57,605 nucleotides of DNA from Tardiphaga sp. P9-11 (GTDB taxonomy: Bacteria; Pseudomonadota; Alphaproteobacteria; Rhizobiales; Xanthobacteraceae), in NCBI RefSeq assembly GCF_008329525.1, contig NZ_NPKQ01000016.1:1-57605 (forward strand). Reading direction: 5' to 3'. Made by a program: the position numbers and the translations under genes. Every line of letters starts with the position of its first letter. The first letter of the stretch is position 1. Under the pieces are notes generated by a model, which was given only the letters and a program-made list of their open reading frames with translations, was not told the origin of the DNA and did no database searches. Of this stretch, positions 51,608-57,605 are shown in pieces.

Positions 51608-51811
51608 TTACGCGACGATCACTTCGGCCGATGGGCATTCAGGCAAAATGAGCGGGGATGCGGACGCAGCAAGAGCATCCAATTTTGACTGCTCTTCATC
51701 AAGCCGCCTTTCGATAAACCCGCGCTCAAGATCCGTCAGTTCTGTTGTGAGCAGCCGACGGTACCTGTGAATATTGCTCCGGTAGCAACGCAGAAGTGCG
51801 TCAATCATCAT
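51608..51811 (-). CDS. Conserved small helical protein, 67 aa
   Basis: Reads MMIDALLRCYRSNIHRYRRLLTTE, LTDLERGFIERRLDEEQSKLDALAAS. Two helices; the pattern (YR.NI.RYRRLL...LT.LER.FIERRL.EEQ) is a small-protein family I recall from bradyrhizobia. Start among several close ATG/GTG codons. The function is unknown. Confidence 0.6.
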   Translation of the reverse strand: MMIDALLRCYRSNIHRYRRLLTTELTDLERGFIERRLDEEQSKLDALAASASPLILPECPSAEVIVA

Positions 51812-51959
51812 CGTCACCCTAGATGGTCGCTTGCCAACCTACGAAGTGAAGCGGACTTCGAGATCGAAAGTTAGTTCGGCCTCTCTAGGCGAGTCCAGAA
51901 TAATCTTCTCAACTGCCGCGGGACGGTATCGCGCACAACGTCAGAATCAAAGGTGAACT

Positions 51960-52250
51960 ATGAAGCGCTTTGTTTTGGCGCCCCTTGCGGCTGACCTCTT
52001 TGTCGCGGCCGTTCCGGTGCTGGTATTCGCTGCCGACGGTGCGGCCCCGGAAGCCGTGGCTCAGTCCGTCCCCGAAACCACCAAGGTGACGTGGGCGTGG
52101 GGGGGCGACTGTGTCGCAGGCCGTGTAGGCGATCGCCTCGCTGCTGGCCTCTGTCGCCATGGTGATGCTCTGGAAGCTGCGGTCTGCTTTCATGCCCGCC
52201 ATTTTAGCCGATGGCGCGGAGGTGTCACGAACTAGCAAATCGCTAGGTGT
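51960..52250 (+). pseudogene. Holin-like small membrane protein gene, broken
   Basis: ATG start, then MKRFVLAPLAADLFVAAVPVLVFAAD (signal or first helix), AVAQSVPETTKVTWAWG. After a frameshift in the G-run at about 52100 the other frame gives VSQAV-stop-AIASLLASVAMVMLWKLRSAFMPA, a second helix. The layout (signal-like helix, VPETTK...WGWG..., second helix) is that of phage LL-H-type holin-like proteins. One indel and one stop codon. Together with the hydrolase remnant this suggests an old phage lysis module. Confidence 0.45.
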
Positions 52251-52356
52251 TAAGGTTACAATTTTAGCATCCCAGACAAGATGCGTGGTCTCGCGCAGTC
52301 GCGGGGTTGCATGACACCGCTGATAAAGAGAAGTACATGGTAGATCCACCTCGCAA

Positions 52357-52373
52357 CTCGCGATAACGGCGAG
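52357..52373 (+). promoter_or_regulatory. Short 5' hairpin before coiled-coil family member 4
   Basis: CTCGC-GATAACG-GCGAG, preceded by CAA, 13 bases before the start codon and followed by TGAGGTG as ribosome binding site. Confidence 0.5.
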
Positions 52374-52386
52374 ATTGAGGTGCCGG

Positions 52387-52557
52387 ATGCGTGACAGCAA
52401 TAAGATAGCTATCGCCGCCATGGAAGCGTTCGAAAAGACGTCTGCCGAAATGCGAGACCTAATTGAGATTCGAGAACGCATAAAGTTAGTGGAAGAGGAG
52501 TTGGACGCCGCTCGCGGTCGAGGACCTGCGAAGAGGAAAAAGGAGATCAGACCTTAG
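52387..52557 (+). CDS. Small coiled-coil protein, family member 4, 56 aa
   Basis: Core: KIAIAAMEAFEKTSAEMRDLIEIRERIKLVEEELDAARG, then a Lys/Arg-rich tail (PAKRKKEIRP). ATG at 52387 after GAGGTG. One of the cleanest family members, with the conserved (E)MRDLIEIRERI block. The function is unknown. Confidence 0.65.
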   Translation: MRDSNKIAIAAMEAFEKTSAEMRDLIEIRERIKLVEEELDAARGRGPAKRKKEIRP

Positions 52558-52659
52558 GAGGGAGCCTTAGCATCATTACACCTTCTAGCGGATCGCGGGA
52601 TGGCGTCATCCTCGCCCGCGGGCACGGTACCTAGGGCCAGACTCAGTTGAGTGTCACAA

Positions 52660-53020
52660 CTACGGCGAATGCAAATGTGTGAGGATATTAATGAGACGGC
52701 CGAACGGGTCGCGAACGTAGAAGCGCCTAACGCCCAGGGTTCTTTTTGCGGTCCCTATTCGATGGCCATTCCCGCTGCCTCAACGCGCTTTAGCACGTGG
52801 TCAAAGTCATCGACCTCAACCGAAGATCGGGAATAGCAGTGCCAGAACCTCCCCCGCTTGCGATGCTGACCTGTGGTCTGGACAGAACTTCTGGCGCGGC
52901 AAAGGTGACAATCCAGCCATGGTCCATGACAGGTTCGAGGCCCAGGATCTCGCCATAGAAAGCGCGCGCGACTTCAGGTTGCAGGGATGCGATGTTGGCG
53001 ATAAAACGTTTAACGCCCAT
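52660..53020 (-). pseudogene. VOC (glyoxalase/bleomycin-resistance) family gene, broken
   Basis: Starts MGVKRFIANIASLQPEVARAFYGEILGLEPVMDHGWIVTF, typical of VOC proteins (beta1 and the AFY..ILGL helix). After AIPDL a base insertion shifts the frame; VEVDDFDHVLKRVEAAGMAIE follows, then a TAG where Tyr is expected, then GPQKEPWA and, after another shift, RRFYVRDPFGRLINILTHLH. Intact length would be near 118 residues. Confidence 0.7.
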
Positions 53021-53112
53021 TATTCTCTCCGCTGGTCCATAACATGCATTATCCGTTTACGGCCAGAAGGCGGCGATGGCAGCGAACTTGTCGTAGTGGG
53101 TCTCGCGTTCTC

Positions 53113-53236
53113 TTAGGCTCGCCAGATCATCACGGCGCCAACGCTACTGATGATGGCGCTCGCGCTGTGTATGAACGTCAACAATGCCCAAACGGCGATT
53201 CGAATTCGTGGGCTTAGCTTCTCGTCACTTGTTCAT
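53113..53236 (-). pseudogene. Possible small membrane protein gene with one-base insertion
   Basis: ATG at 53236 reads MNK then TGA. Removing one base continues with SDEKLSPRIRIAVWALLTFIHSASAIISSVGAVMIWRA and TAA: a polar start and one long membrane helix. Very short, hence tentative. Confidence 0.3.
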
Positions 53237-53473
53237 CAATTGGGCGTGCCCCTAGGAGGTCTTTCGCGATTTTTGCGATGGACAAAACCGCAAGATCGGT
53301 CGACCACGTTATGGCCAATCCGGCATCTTGGTAGCGAGTTCAACGAAGCTCTCGCCTAAAGGATCGCTGAAAACGAACGAGTCGTGTGGCTCCTGTAGGA
53401 ACTAGTCTGGGATCGCTCGGAGGATTTGCCTCCAACTGTAGCGGAGGCTCAGCGCTACTGATGCAGCCGCGTT

Positions 53474-53653
53474 TCAAGCACCCCGCCGCCTCGATCCAGC
53501 GCGCTTATGCGTGCGATGACGTATCCGCTTTCGCGCCATCGGTGGCTGTGCTTCGAACCGCACGACGCGTCCTCGCAGAGCGATCAGTTCGCGCATTGTC
53601 ACTGCAAGACTCTCCACTGCTTCTAACGCGTCTAAGAACTGCTTTTCCCGCAT
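53474..53653 (-). CDS. Small coiled-coil protein, family member 5, 59 aa
   Basis: Core: KQFLDALEAVESLAVTMRELIALRGRVVRFEAQPP, then a strongly basic tail (ARKRIRHRTHKRAGSRRRG). ATG at 53653. A CTCGC/GCGAG hairpin lies 19 bases upstream. The function is unknown; the basic tail might contact nucleic acid. Confidence 0.6.
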   Translation of the reverse strand: MREKQFLDALEAVESLAVTMRELIALRGRVVRFEAQPPMARKRIRHRTHKRAGSRRRGA

Positions 53654-53672
53654 GTTCACCCGCCAATCCACC

Positions 53673-53687
53673 CTCGCTTCATGCGAG
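53673..53687 (-). promoter_or_regulatory. Short 5' hairpin before coiled-coil family member 5
   Basis: On the minus strand CTCGC-ATGAA-GCGAG, preceded by CAA and followed by GGGTGG, 19 bases before the start codon. Confidence 0.5.
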
Positions 53688-53881
53688 TTGTCGATCAGCC
53701 TACACGTGAACAGGGGCGTCAGAAGATGGAACCCGGTCTGCGGTCGAAAGATTTGGCGAAGATGCTGAAGTTGTAACCTTAATACCGCGCAGCCAGGTTA
53801 ACCGGCGCGATGCGGGCAGAACGAGCGCCCCAAAAAAATTCCCCGCATGACGCAGGCACGATCTGCGCCGAGGGCTGAAGT

Positions 53882-54166
53882 CTAACCATTGTGAATGTTC
53901 AGCCAAAGCTCGATGGCCCGCATAGCGCGCAGCCACTCGGTGGAACTTTGGGACGCGGTTCTTCCATGTTGATATTTGCCAAGCTCTCGGATGGTGGCCA
54001 AAGCGGCTCGTTCTGCCCGGGCCATGGGAGCAGACGCGTCTGACGTCGGTTGCTCGGTGGCCAGACCGTCCAGCAGTCCCCGCGCTTCCTGCTCGGTGCT
54101 GATCGCAGCAACTTTCAGAATCGATCTGCAGTAACGGGCTTTGATAAGGCTTTCGTCGTCGCCCAT
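53882..54166 (-). CDS. Conserved small protein, 94 aa (paralog of 43512-43796)
   Basis: Full-length relative of the protein at 43512: SLIKARYCRSILKVAAIST, ARAERAALATIRELGKYQHGR, STEWLRAMRAIELWLNIH. Substitutions between the copies are mostly conservative, supporting selection on the protein. All-helical. The function is unknown. Confidence 0.65.
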   Translation of the reverse strand: MGDDESLIKARYCRSILKVAAISTEQEARGLLDGLATEQPTSDASAPMARAERAALATIRELGKYQHGRTASQSSTEWLRAMRAIELWLNIHNG

Positions 54167-54277
54167 TTAAATGAAGCCGTTCATTATGTTCAAGATATAG
54201 CTTCGGTCATTGTGAGCTCAGAACCTGCCGCGAGCGGGTTAGTTCCGAGCAGCATTGGCCGGTCGCTCCGAGCAGAT

Positions 54278-54580
54278 CTACGAGTCGTTCGGAGCAGCAG
54301 ATTGAAATACGTGCGGTTGCTCCAGCTCGTCTGGCATCGCCCATCCCTCAGCCATCAAGGCGACATGCAGTGCGGTTCGAACTTCAGGCGGATCAATTCG
54401 TCCGGCAGTCGCGTCATTCAAAACGGCGATCAGCTTAACCCATCGCGGCGTGGTCTTGGCTTCGCTGTTGACGTAACGCTGGACCCATCTAATTGCCGCT
54501 AGGAGAGAAAAGATGGTGCGGTCCTTCGCCGGGGGTTGCCCGGGTGCGCCAGGCATCAATCGAATGGGCTCAAATATCAT
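54278..54580 (-). CDS. Conserved hypothetical protein, 100 aa
   Basis: Reads MIFEPIRLMPGAPGQPPAKD, TIFSLLAAIRWVQRYVNSEAKTTPRWVKLIAVLNDATAGR, PPEVRTALHVALMAEGWAMPDELE. Coherent helical protein with no signal peptide. The exact start is not supported by a strong ribosome binding site. The function is unknown. Confidence 0.5.
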   Translation of the reverse strand: MIFEPIRLMPGAPGQPPAKDRTIFSLLAAIRWVQRYVNSEAKTTPRWVKLIAVLNDATAGRIDPPEVRTALHVALMAEGWAMPDELEQPHVFQSAAPNDS

Positions 54581-54989
54581 TTACGCACAAACCCGCTGCT
54601 GAAATCGGGTTATCGTGCCACAGGGGCGCCATTACGCAATGGGTGCCGGTATGAATCCGAGGCAAATGCGACCCGATCTCGGCACTGGATCATCAGCGGT
54701 TTGCGCTCGGCACCGAAGTCGCTGCCACGTGAGGGCCGCAAGCGGCCTTCGCGTCTACGCGGTAGACCCGAGCGCGGCCTTCGAAGGCGGTTGCCTCCGG
54801 CCGGCCCGCCGCATCGCCGGCCGCCCAATCTGCGCCATCAGCGTCGGCGGCGGGTTGGCCGAGCGCGGCATTGAGGGCACCGGGAGCGCGATGGCGCATT
54901 CCTATGATCGCTGGGGCAGGGTGGCGCAGCCAGTTCCAGGAGCCGTGGCACTGACTGGCGAGGGGGAGGCTAGGGCGGGCTTTTCCGTT
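54581..54989. other. GC-rich stretch without a recognised gene
   Basis: Frames are open on both strands because of high GC, but none has a ribosome binding site or recognisable motif. Confidence 0.35.
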
Positions 54990-55076
54990 TCAGAGCCAAT
55001 GTCTGAGAGTGAGAACTCCGCATAACATCAGGAAAACGACGGTACCAAACAGAATTTGCTTCTGATCTGTATCCAT
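54990..55076 (-). CDS. 28-residue membrane peptide
   Basis: ATG after GGAGGGCCTCGAT. MDTDQKQ is followed by one membrane helix (ILFGTVVFLMLCGVLTL) and a short RHWL end. The strong ribosome binding site makes it likely real. The function is unknown. Confidence 0.45.
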   Translation of the reverse strand: MDTDQKQILFGTVVFLMLCGVLTLRHWL

Positions 55077-55568
55077 ATCGAGGCCCTCCGGCCCCGCGGA
55101 AGTTACGACCGATTGCAAATTCCGACAATGGCTCTCGCAGGTATCATTTGACTGGTCTGGTCACTCTGCGGCGGTTCAGCCGATCGAGGGCGTGGCAGGG
55201 ATTGCGCCGCTCGTCATTCTCCGAAGCCTTGGCGCGTCGTAGGCGTAGACCACTTCTCTGGTTCGCCCCATCTACTCATCGCGCGCATGTCCAGTGTCCG
55301 GGAACGGCACAAAGATATCTCTCGATGATGGAGCCATAACACTTCTACCTTCTTGCTGGTTGATCGGCGTTTCCTGCTCATGACGCATGTACGACGACGC
55401 AAGAATTCCTCAGGTTCCCGCTACGTGAGAACTAAGGATTCTAAGTTCCGTTAGCTCTCGAAAAAATGACCGAACTCTGTGTTTGAACACGGTTTTAAAG
55501 TTTTCAACCTCGCAACTTTTTGCCAGAATTGAGGCGATTTTGGAGGACGTATTTTTTAAGGAGGGGTC

Positions 55569-55751
55569 ATGAGTATCTCCGTTGATCGCGCGGCCGAGGC
55601 TGCTCGGGTTGCAGTGAAGATGTTGTCCGACCTCGAAGAAATTTTGGAGCTCCATGCCAACTTAGCTGCCCATCAAGCGCGAACGAAAGAACGGAGTGAC
55701 ACGAAAAGCCGGGCTGGATCAGAAGGCCGGGGGCTCCTTCATAGGCTCTAA
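55569..55751 (+). CDS. Small coiled-coil protein, family member 6, 60 aa
   Basis: ATG two bases after AAGGAGGGG. Core: SISVDRAAEAARVAVKMLSDLEEILELHANLAAHQARTKER, a diverged version of the family pattern, with a hydrophilic tail. The upstream AT-rich stretch lacks the standard hairpin. It ends beside an IS5-type remnant. The function is unknown. Confidence 0.55.
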   Translation: MSISVDRAAEAARVAVKMLSDLEEILELHANLAAHQARTKERSDTKSRAGSEGRGLLHRL

Positions 55752-55754
55752 GAT

Positions 55755-56035
55755 GAATTCGCAGTTATTCTTCACGTGCTGAGAACTGGCTGTCGCTGGC
55801 TGATGTGCCGCCGGCCTATGGTCCGCCAACCACGATCTACAATCGCTATCGCCGGTTTCGCAGCGCCGCATTTGGCAACGGATCTTCGAGAGGATGGCGG
55901 CGGCGGGATTTGTGCCGGGCGAGCTGTCCATCGACAGCACTCACGTGAGAGCGCACTGTTCGACCCAAAGCTCAGAAGGGAGGCTTGGGCGCAACCGGTC
56001 GGCACGTCGCGCGGTAGAATGACCGCGGCAGATTG
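55755..56035 (+). mobile_element. IS5-family transposase remnant
   Basis: In shifting frames: RTGCRW and VPPAYGPPTTIYNRYRRF, RRIWQRIFERMAAAGFVPGELSIDSTHVRAHCSTQ, GRLGRNRSARRAVE. This is the N-terminal third of an IS5 (IS427-like) transposase up to the first catalytic Asp (SIDSTHV). Several indels; both IS ends missing. Confidence 0.65.
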
Positions 56036-56211
56036 ATCGCCTTCACGCTGACGCCAAACTCTTTCGAACATGCAGCATGGGGCTGTTTGACCGGTAATGC
56101 CGAAAGAGCGCCAGCGATCAATGTGAGCGCGAACGCGAATAATCCAGTGGCCCAGAGGCCTGGAATAGACTCGCTGTCAGTTGTCGAATGGGAACGCGTA
56201 AAGGGAAACAC
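55972..56211 (-). CDS. Hypothetical protein with one membrane helix, 79 aa
   Basis: Reads MFPFTRSHSTTDSESIPG, a membrane helix (LWATGLFAFALTLIAGALSAL), then QPHAACSKEFG and an end that lies antisense to the IS5 remnant. Possibly a gene whose 3' part was replaced by the insertion. Weak support. Confidence 0.3.
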   Translation of the reverse strand: MFPFTRSHSTTDSESIPGLWATGLFAFALTLIAGALSALPVKQPHAACSKEFGVSVKAINLPRSFYRATCRPVAPKPPF

Positions 56212-56716
56212 CGGACGAGTATATCAAGTCGGGAGCCGCCCATGATGGCAGAGGCAGATCGTTCAGGAAGACGCATGCTGGGGCGATTGCTACAAGTGCC
56301 ATCGTCTCGATCTGCCCACAAAAAAGTTGAATCACAGAGATGAGATCGAAGGATGTGGTAGAAGCAGTCTTGTTGCTGCAGCCTTCTACTAGTGCGACGC
56401 CCGGGCCACTGGCGAAAAAGGATCGCGCAAGTCAGGCGTCGGTGACTGAGCCAGATGGGCGATAGGTCCTGCCAAGTCGCTTGCGCACCGTAGCTGATAT
56501 TCGCATGACAGAGACGCAGACGGCACCGCTCGGTGCGGTTTTCGCCCTCGGCCCGCGGGGACTTCCACAAAACACGATCCTTTCTTTGAACTCCGGATGA
56601 AGGCAATCCTCGATAGGCGCAATTTGGCAGGGGGCATGTGATCCAGTTCACTTACAATACAGAGTTTGCGCGGGAAGGTGTGTGGGCCGCTCAAATGGAA
56701 TGTAAAGTGGGGTGCC
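56212..56716. other. Intergenic stretch without a recognised gene
   Basis: Antisense frames here (for example 56118-56651 minus) have odd composition and no ribosome binding site. No repeat or RNA gene is recognised. Confidence 0.35.
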
Positions 56717-56890
56717 ATGAAGATCGACGTAGGCCAGCTAGCTATCATGGCAACGACCGCCGAAAGGCTCGCAACGGAGCTAAGGGATTTGATTGCGCTT
56801 AGGGAGCGCTTAGGAAGCGAGCCTCAAGAGAAGTCCCCGCGACCCCCAGTACATTATGCCCCTTCGCTTCAAAGAACTCGCGAGAATTAA
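56717..56890 (+). CDS. Small coiled-coil protein, family member 7, 57 aa
   Basis: ATG after GTGGGGTGCC. Core: IDVGQLAIMATTAERLATELRDLIALRERLGSE, the best match to the family consensus, then a Pro-rich tail. No hairpin of the standard type was found upstream. The function is unknown. Confidence 0.6.
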   Translation: MKIDVGQLAIMATTAERLATELRDLIALRERLGSEPQEKSPRPPVHYAPSLQRTREN

Positions 56891-57230
56891 TACCGGCGCC
56901 GTCATCACGTCACCCATGGATCCGCCTTTCTAAGGTGGGTACGGAAAAGCGCCTTATGAAATGCTCCGTGGAACGACTATAATCGACCAGCGGATGACGC
57001 ATAAGTGCCCCGTCATTACAATCGACAATATCGCGGATCGGAGCCGTTTGCTGCCATCGGACCGTATCTTTAGCTTTGCGTAGGTCTGATCAGCCGCGCC
57101 CGGCGTGATGCTGGTCAGCGGCAGACTGCCCAAAGCGACGGCCGTCCTTGAGTTCATCTTTGGCCACGCGGACTCCGTTGCGTTGTCGCTGGCAAGTCCA
57201 GAAATCTTGATGACGCTTGATATACGTCGA
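56891..57230. other. Stretch downstream of the broken ATPase gene
   Basis: A minus-strand frame (56954-57238) exists, but I cannot tell whether it is decayed cyclase/ATPase sequence. No clear gene. Confidence 0.35.
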
Positions 57231-57605
57231 TCAGCCAATCAAATGTGCCACATACCGCCTGATCATGACGCCGAAGAGCTCGCGTATGAACGTGCTGACG
57301 GGATAGTAGCTGGAGTTGGCATGTTGAGAAGCGCAGGTCGTTTGCAGGACGAGCCACTCTTCTGGAACGCTGGCGATGAACTCATGGACCAGACGCGATT
57401 TGCCGATTCCGGCAGGGCCGACAATGGTCTCTGCGCGACCGTGCCCCGCAGCTGCGCTATCCAGCAGTTTCTTGAGGAAATCTAATTCTGTCCGACGTCC
57501 GATCAGCGGACTGAGGCCACCGGATGAGCGGGCCTGCCAGCGCGTGCGTGGCCGCATCGACACCAGTTCATAGGTCTCGACCGGTTCGGCGACCCCTTTG
57601 GCTTT
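57231..57605 (-). CDS. Adenylate/guanylate cyclase-AAA ATPase protein, partial and truncated
   Basis: Enters from the right window edge. First visible residues AKGVAEPVETYELV are the usual link after a class III cyclase domain. Then comes PLIGRRTELDFLKKLLDSAAAGHGRAETIVGPAGIGKSRLVHEFI, with Walker A GPAGIGKS of an AAA_16 domain. After STFIRELFGV the sequence no longer fits the family (MIRRYVAHLIG) and stops at 57231. Such proteins are usually over 1000 residues, so this is a 3'-truncated or frameshifted copy. Confidence 0.65.
   Translation of the reverse strand, partial: KAKGVAEPVETYELVSMRPRTRWQARSSGGLSPLIGRRTELDFLKKLLDSAAAGHGRAETIVGPAGIGKSRLVHEFIASVPEEWLVLQTTCASQHANSSYYPVSTFIRELFGVMIRRYVAHLIG

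Noticed and set aside
54615-55025. A 136-codon plus-strand frame in the GC-rich stretch
   Set aside because: Open because of high GC; no motif, no ribosome binding site, and it overlaps a short membrane peptide gene with a strong one.

Overview
The window looks like a chromosome segment of an alphaproteobacterium of the Bradyrhizobium/Rhodopseudomonas/Tardiphaga group (Nitrobacteraceae). I infer this from the codon use and GC content of the larger genes, many small proteins typical of bradyrhizobia, general-stress (EcfG-type) promoters of the form GGAAC-N16-CGTT, rhizobial-type palindromic intergenic repeats, and a leuA gene behind a Leu-rich leader peptide. The species cannot be fixed from the sequence alone.

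Layout. (1) 1-15.6 kb is an accessory, stress-related stretch: a large-subunit catalase, CsbD, a DUF4142 protein, a YciF/DUF892 protein, a porin, a Crp/Fnr regulator, and about twenty genes under 100 codons, several with EcfG-like promoters and several frameshifted. It ends in an IS graveyard: an ISL3 fragment, and an IS3-family fragment joined to a broken GGDEF gene. (2) 15.7-22.9 kb looks like core chromosome: a DapA-family aldolase, the leader peptide and attenuator-like hairpin, leuA, a complete TRAP transporter (dctP-dctQ-dctM), a Spy/LTXXQ protein and tRNA-Lys(CUU). (3) 22.99-43.14 kb is a putative 19.9-kb genomic island. The 3' half of tRNA-Lys plus about 165 bp of flanking sequence, including the end of a histidine-kinase gene, is repeated at 42.9 kb. 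No integrase is visible. The island carries two cargo modules. The first is a GntR-controlled operon with a hydrolase, an ABC importer, a flavin monooxygenase and a PEBP protein. The two enzymes match the last steps of vitamin B6 ring degradation: 2-methyl-3-hydroxypyridine-5-carboxylate oxygenase and (acetamidomethylene)succinate hydrolase. The second is an ABC importer with a divergent Gfo/Idh/MocA dehydrogenase and a second GntR regulator. (4) 43.1-57.6 kb is a gene-poor-looking but small-gene-rich region with many decayed genes: an XRE regulator with a nonsense codon, a VOC protein, a cell-wall hydrolase, a holin-like gene and an IS5-type transposase.

The most unusual content is in regions 1 and 4. 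Seven copies of a tiny coiled-coil protein family (core like ELRDLIaLRERv) are scattered over 12 kb. At least four are preceded by a short hairpin with compensating base changes, just upstream of the ribosome binding site. Other small families also occur in several copies, intact and broken: 59-residue winged-helix-like proteins, small GcrA/SANT-like helix-turn-helix proteins, and a 117-122-residue protein duplicated together with its terminator.

How the genes work together. In region 3 the importer probably brings in a hydroxypyridine carboxylate. The monooxygenase opens the ring and the hydrolase releases succinate semialdehyde, acetate, ammonia and CO2. The GntR protein likely binds the perfect palindrome in the divergent promoter. 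In region 1 the general stress response probably co-induces catalase, CsbD, DUF4142, DUF892 and small secreted proteins.

The frequent single-base indels in small genes could be real decay or assembly errors. This should be kept in mind for every pseudogene call below.
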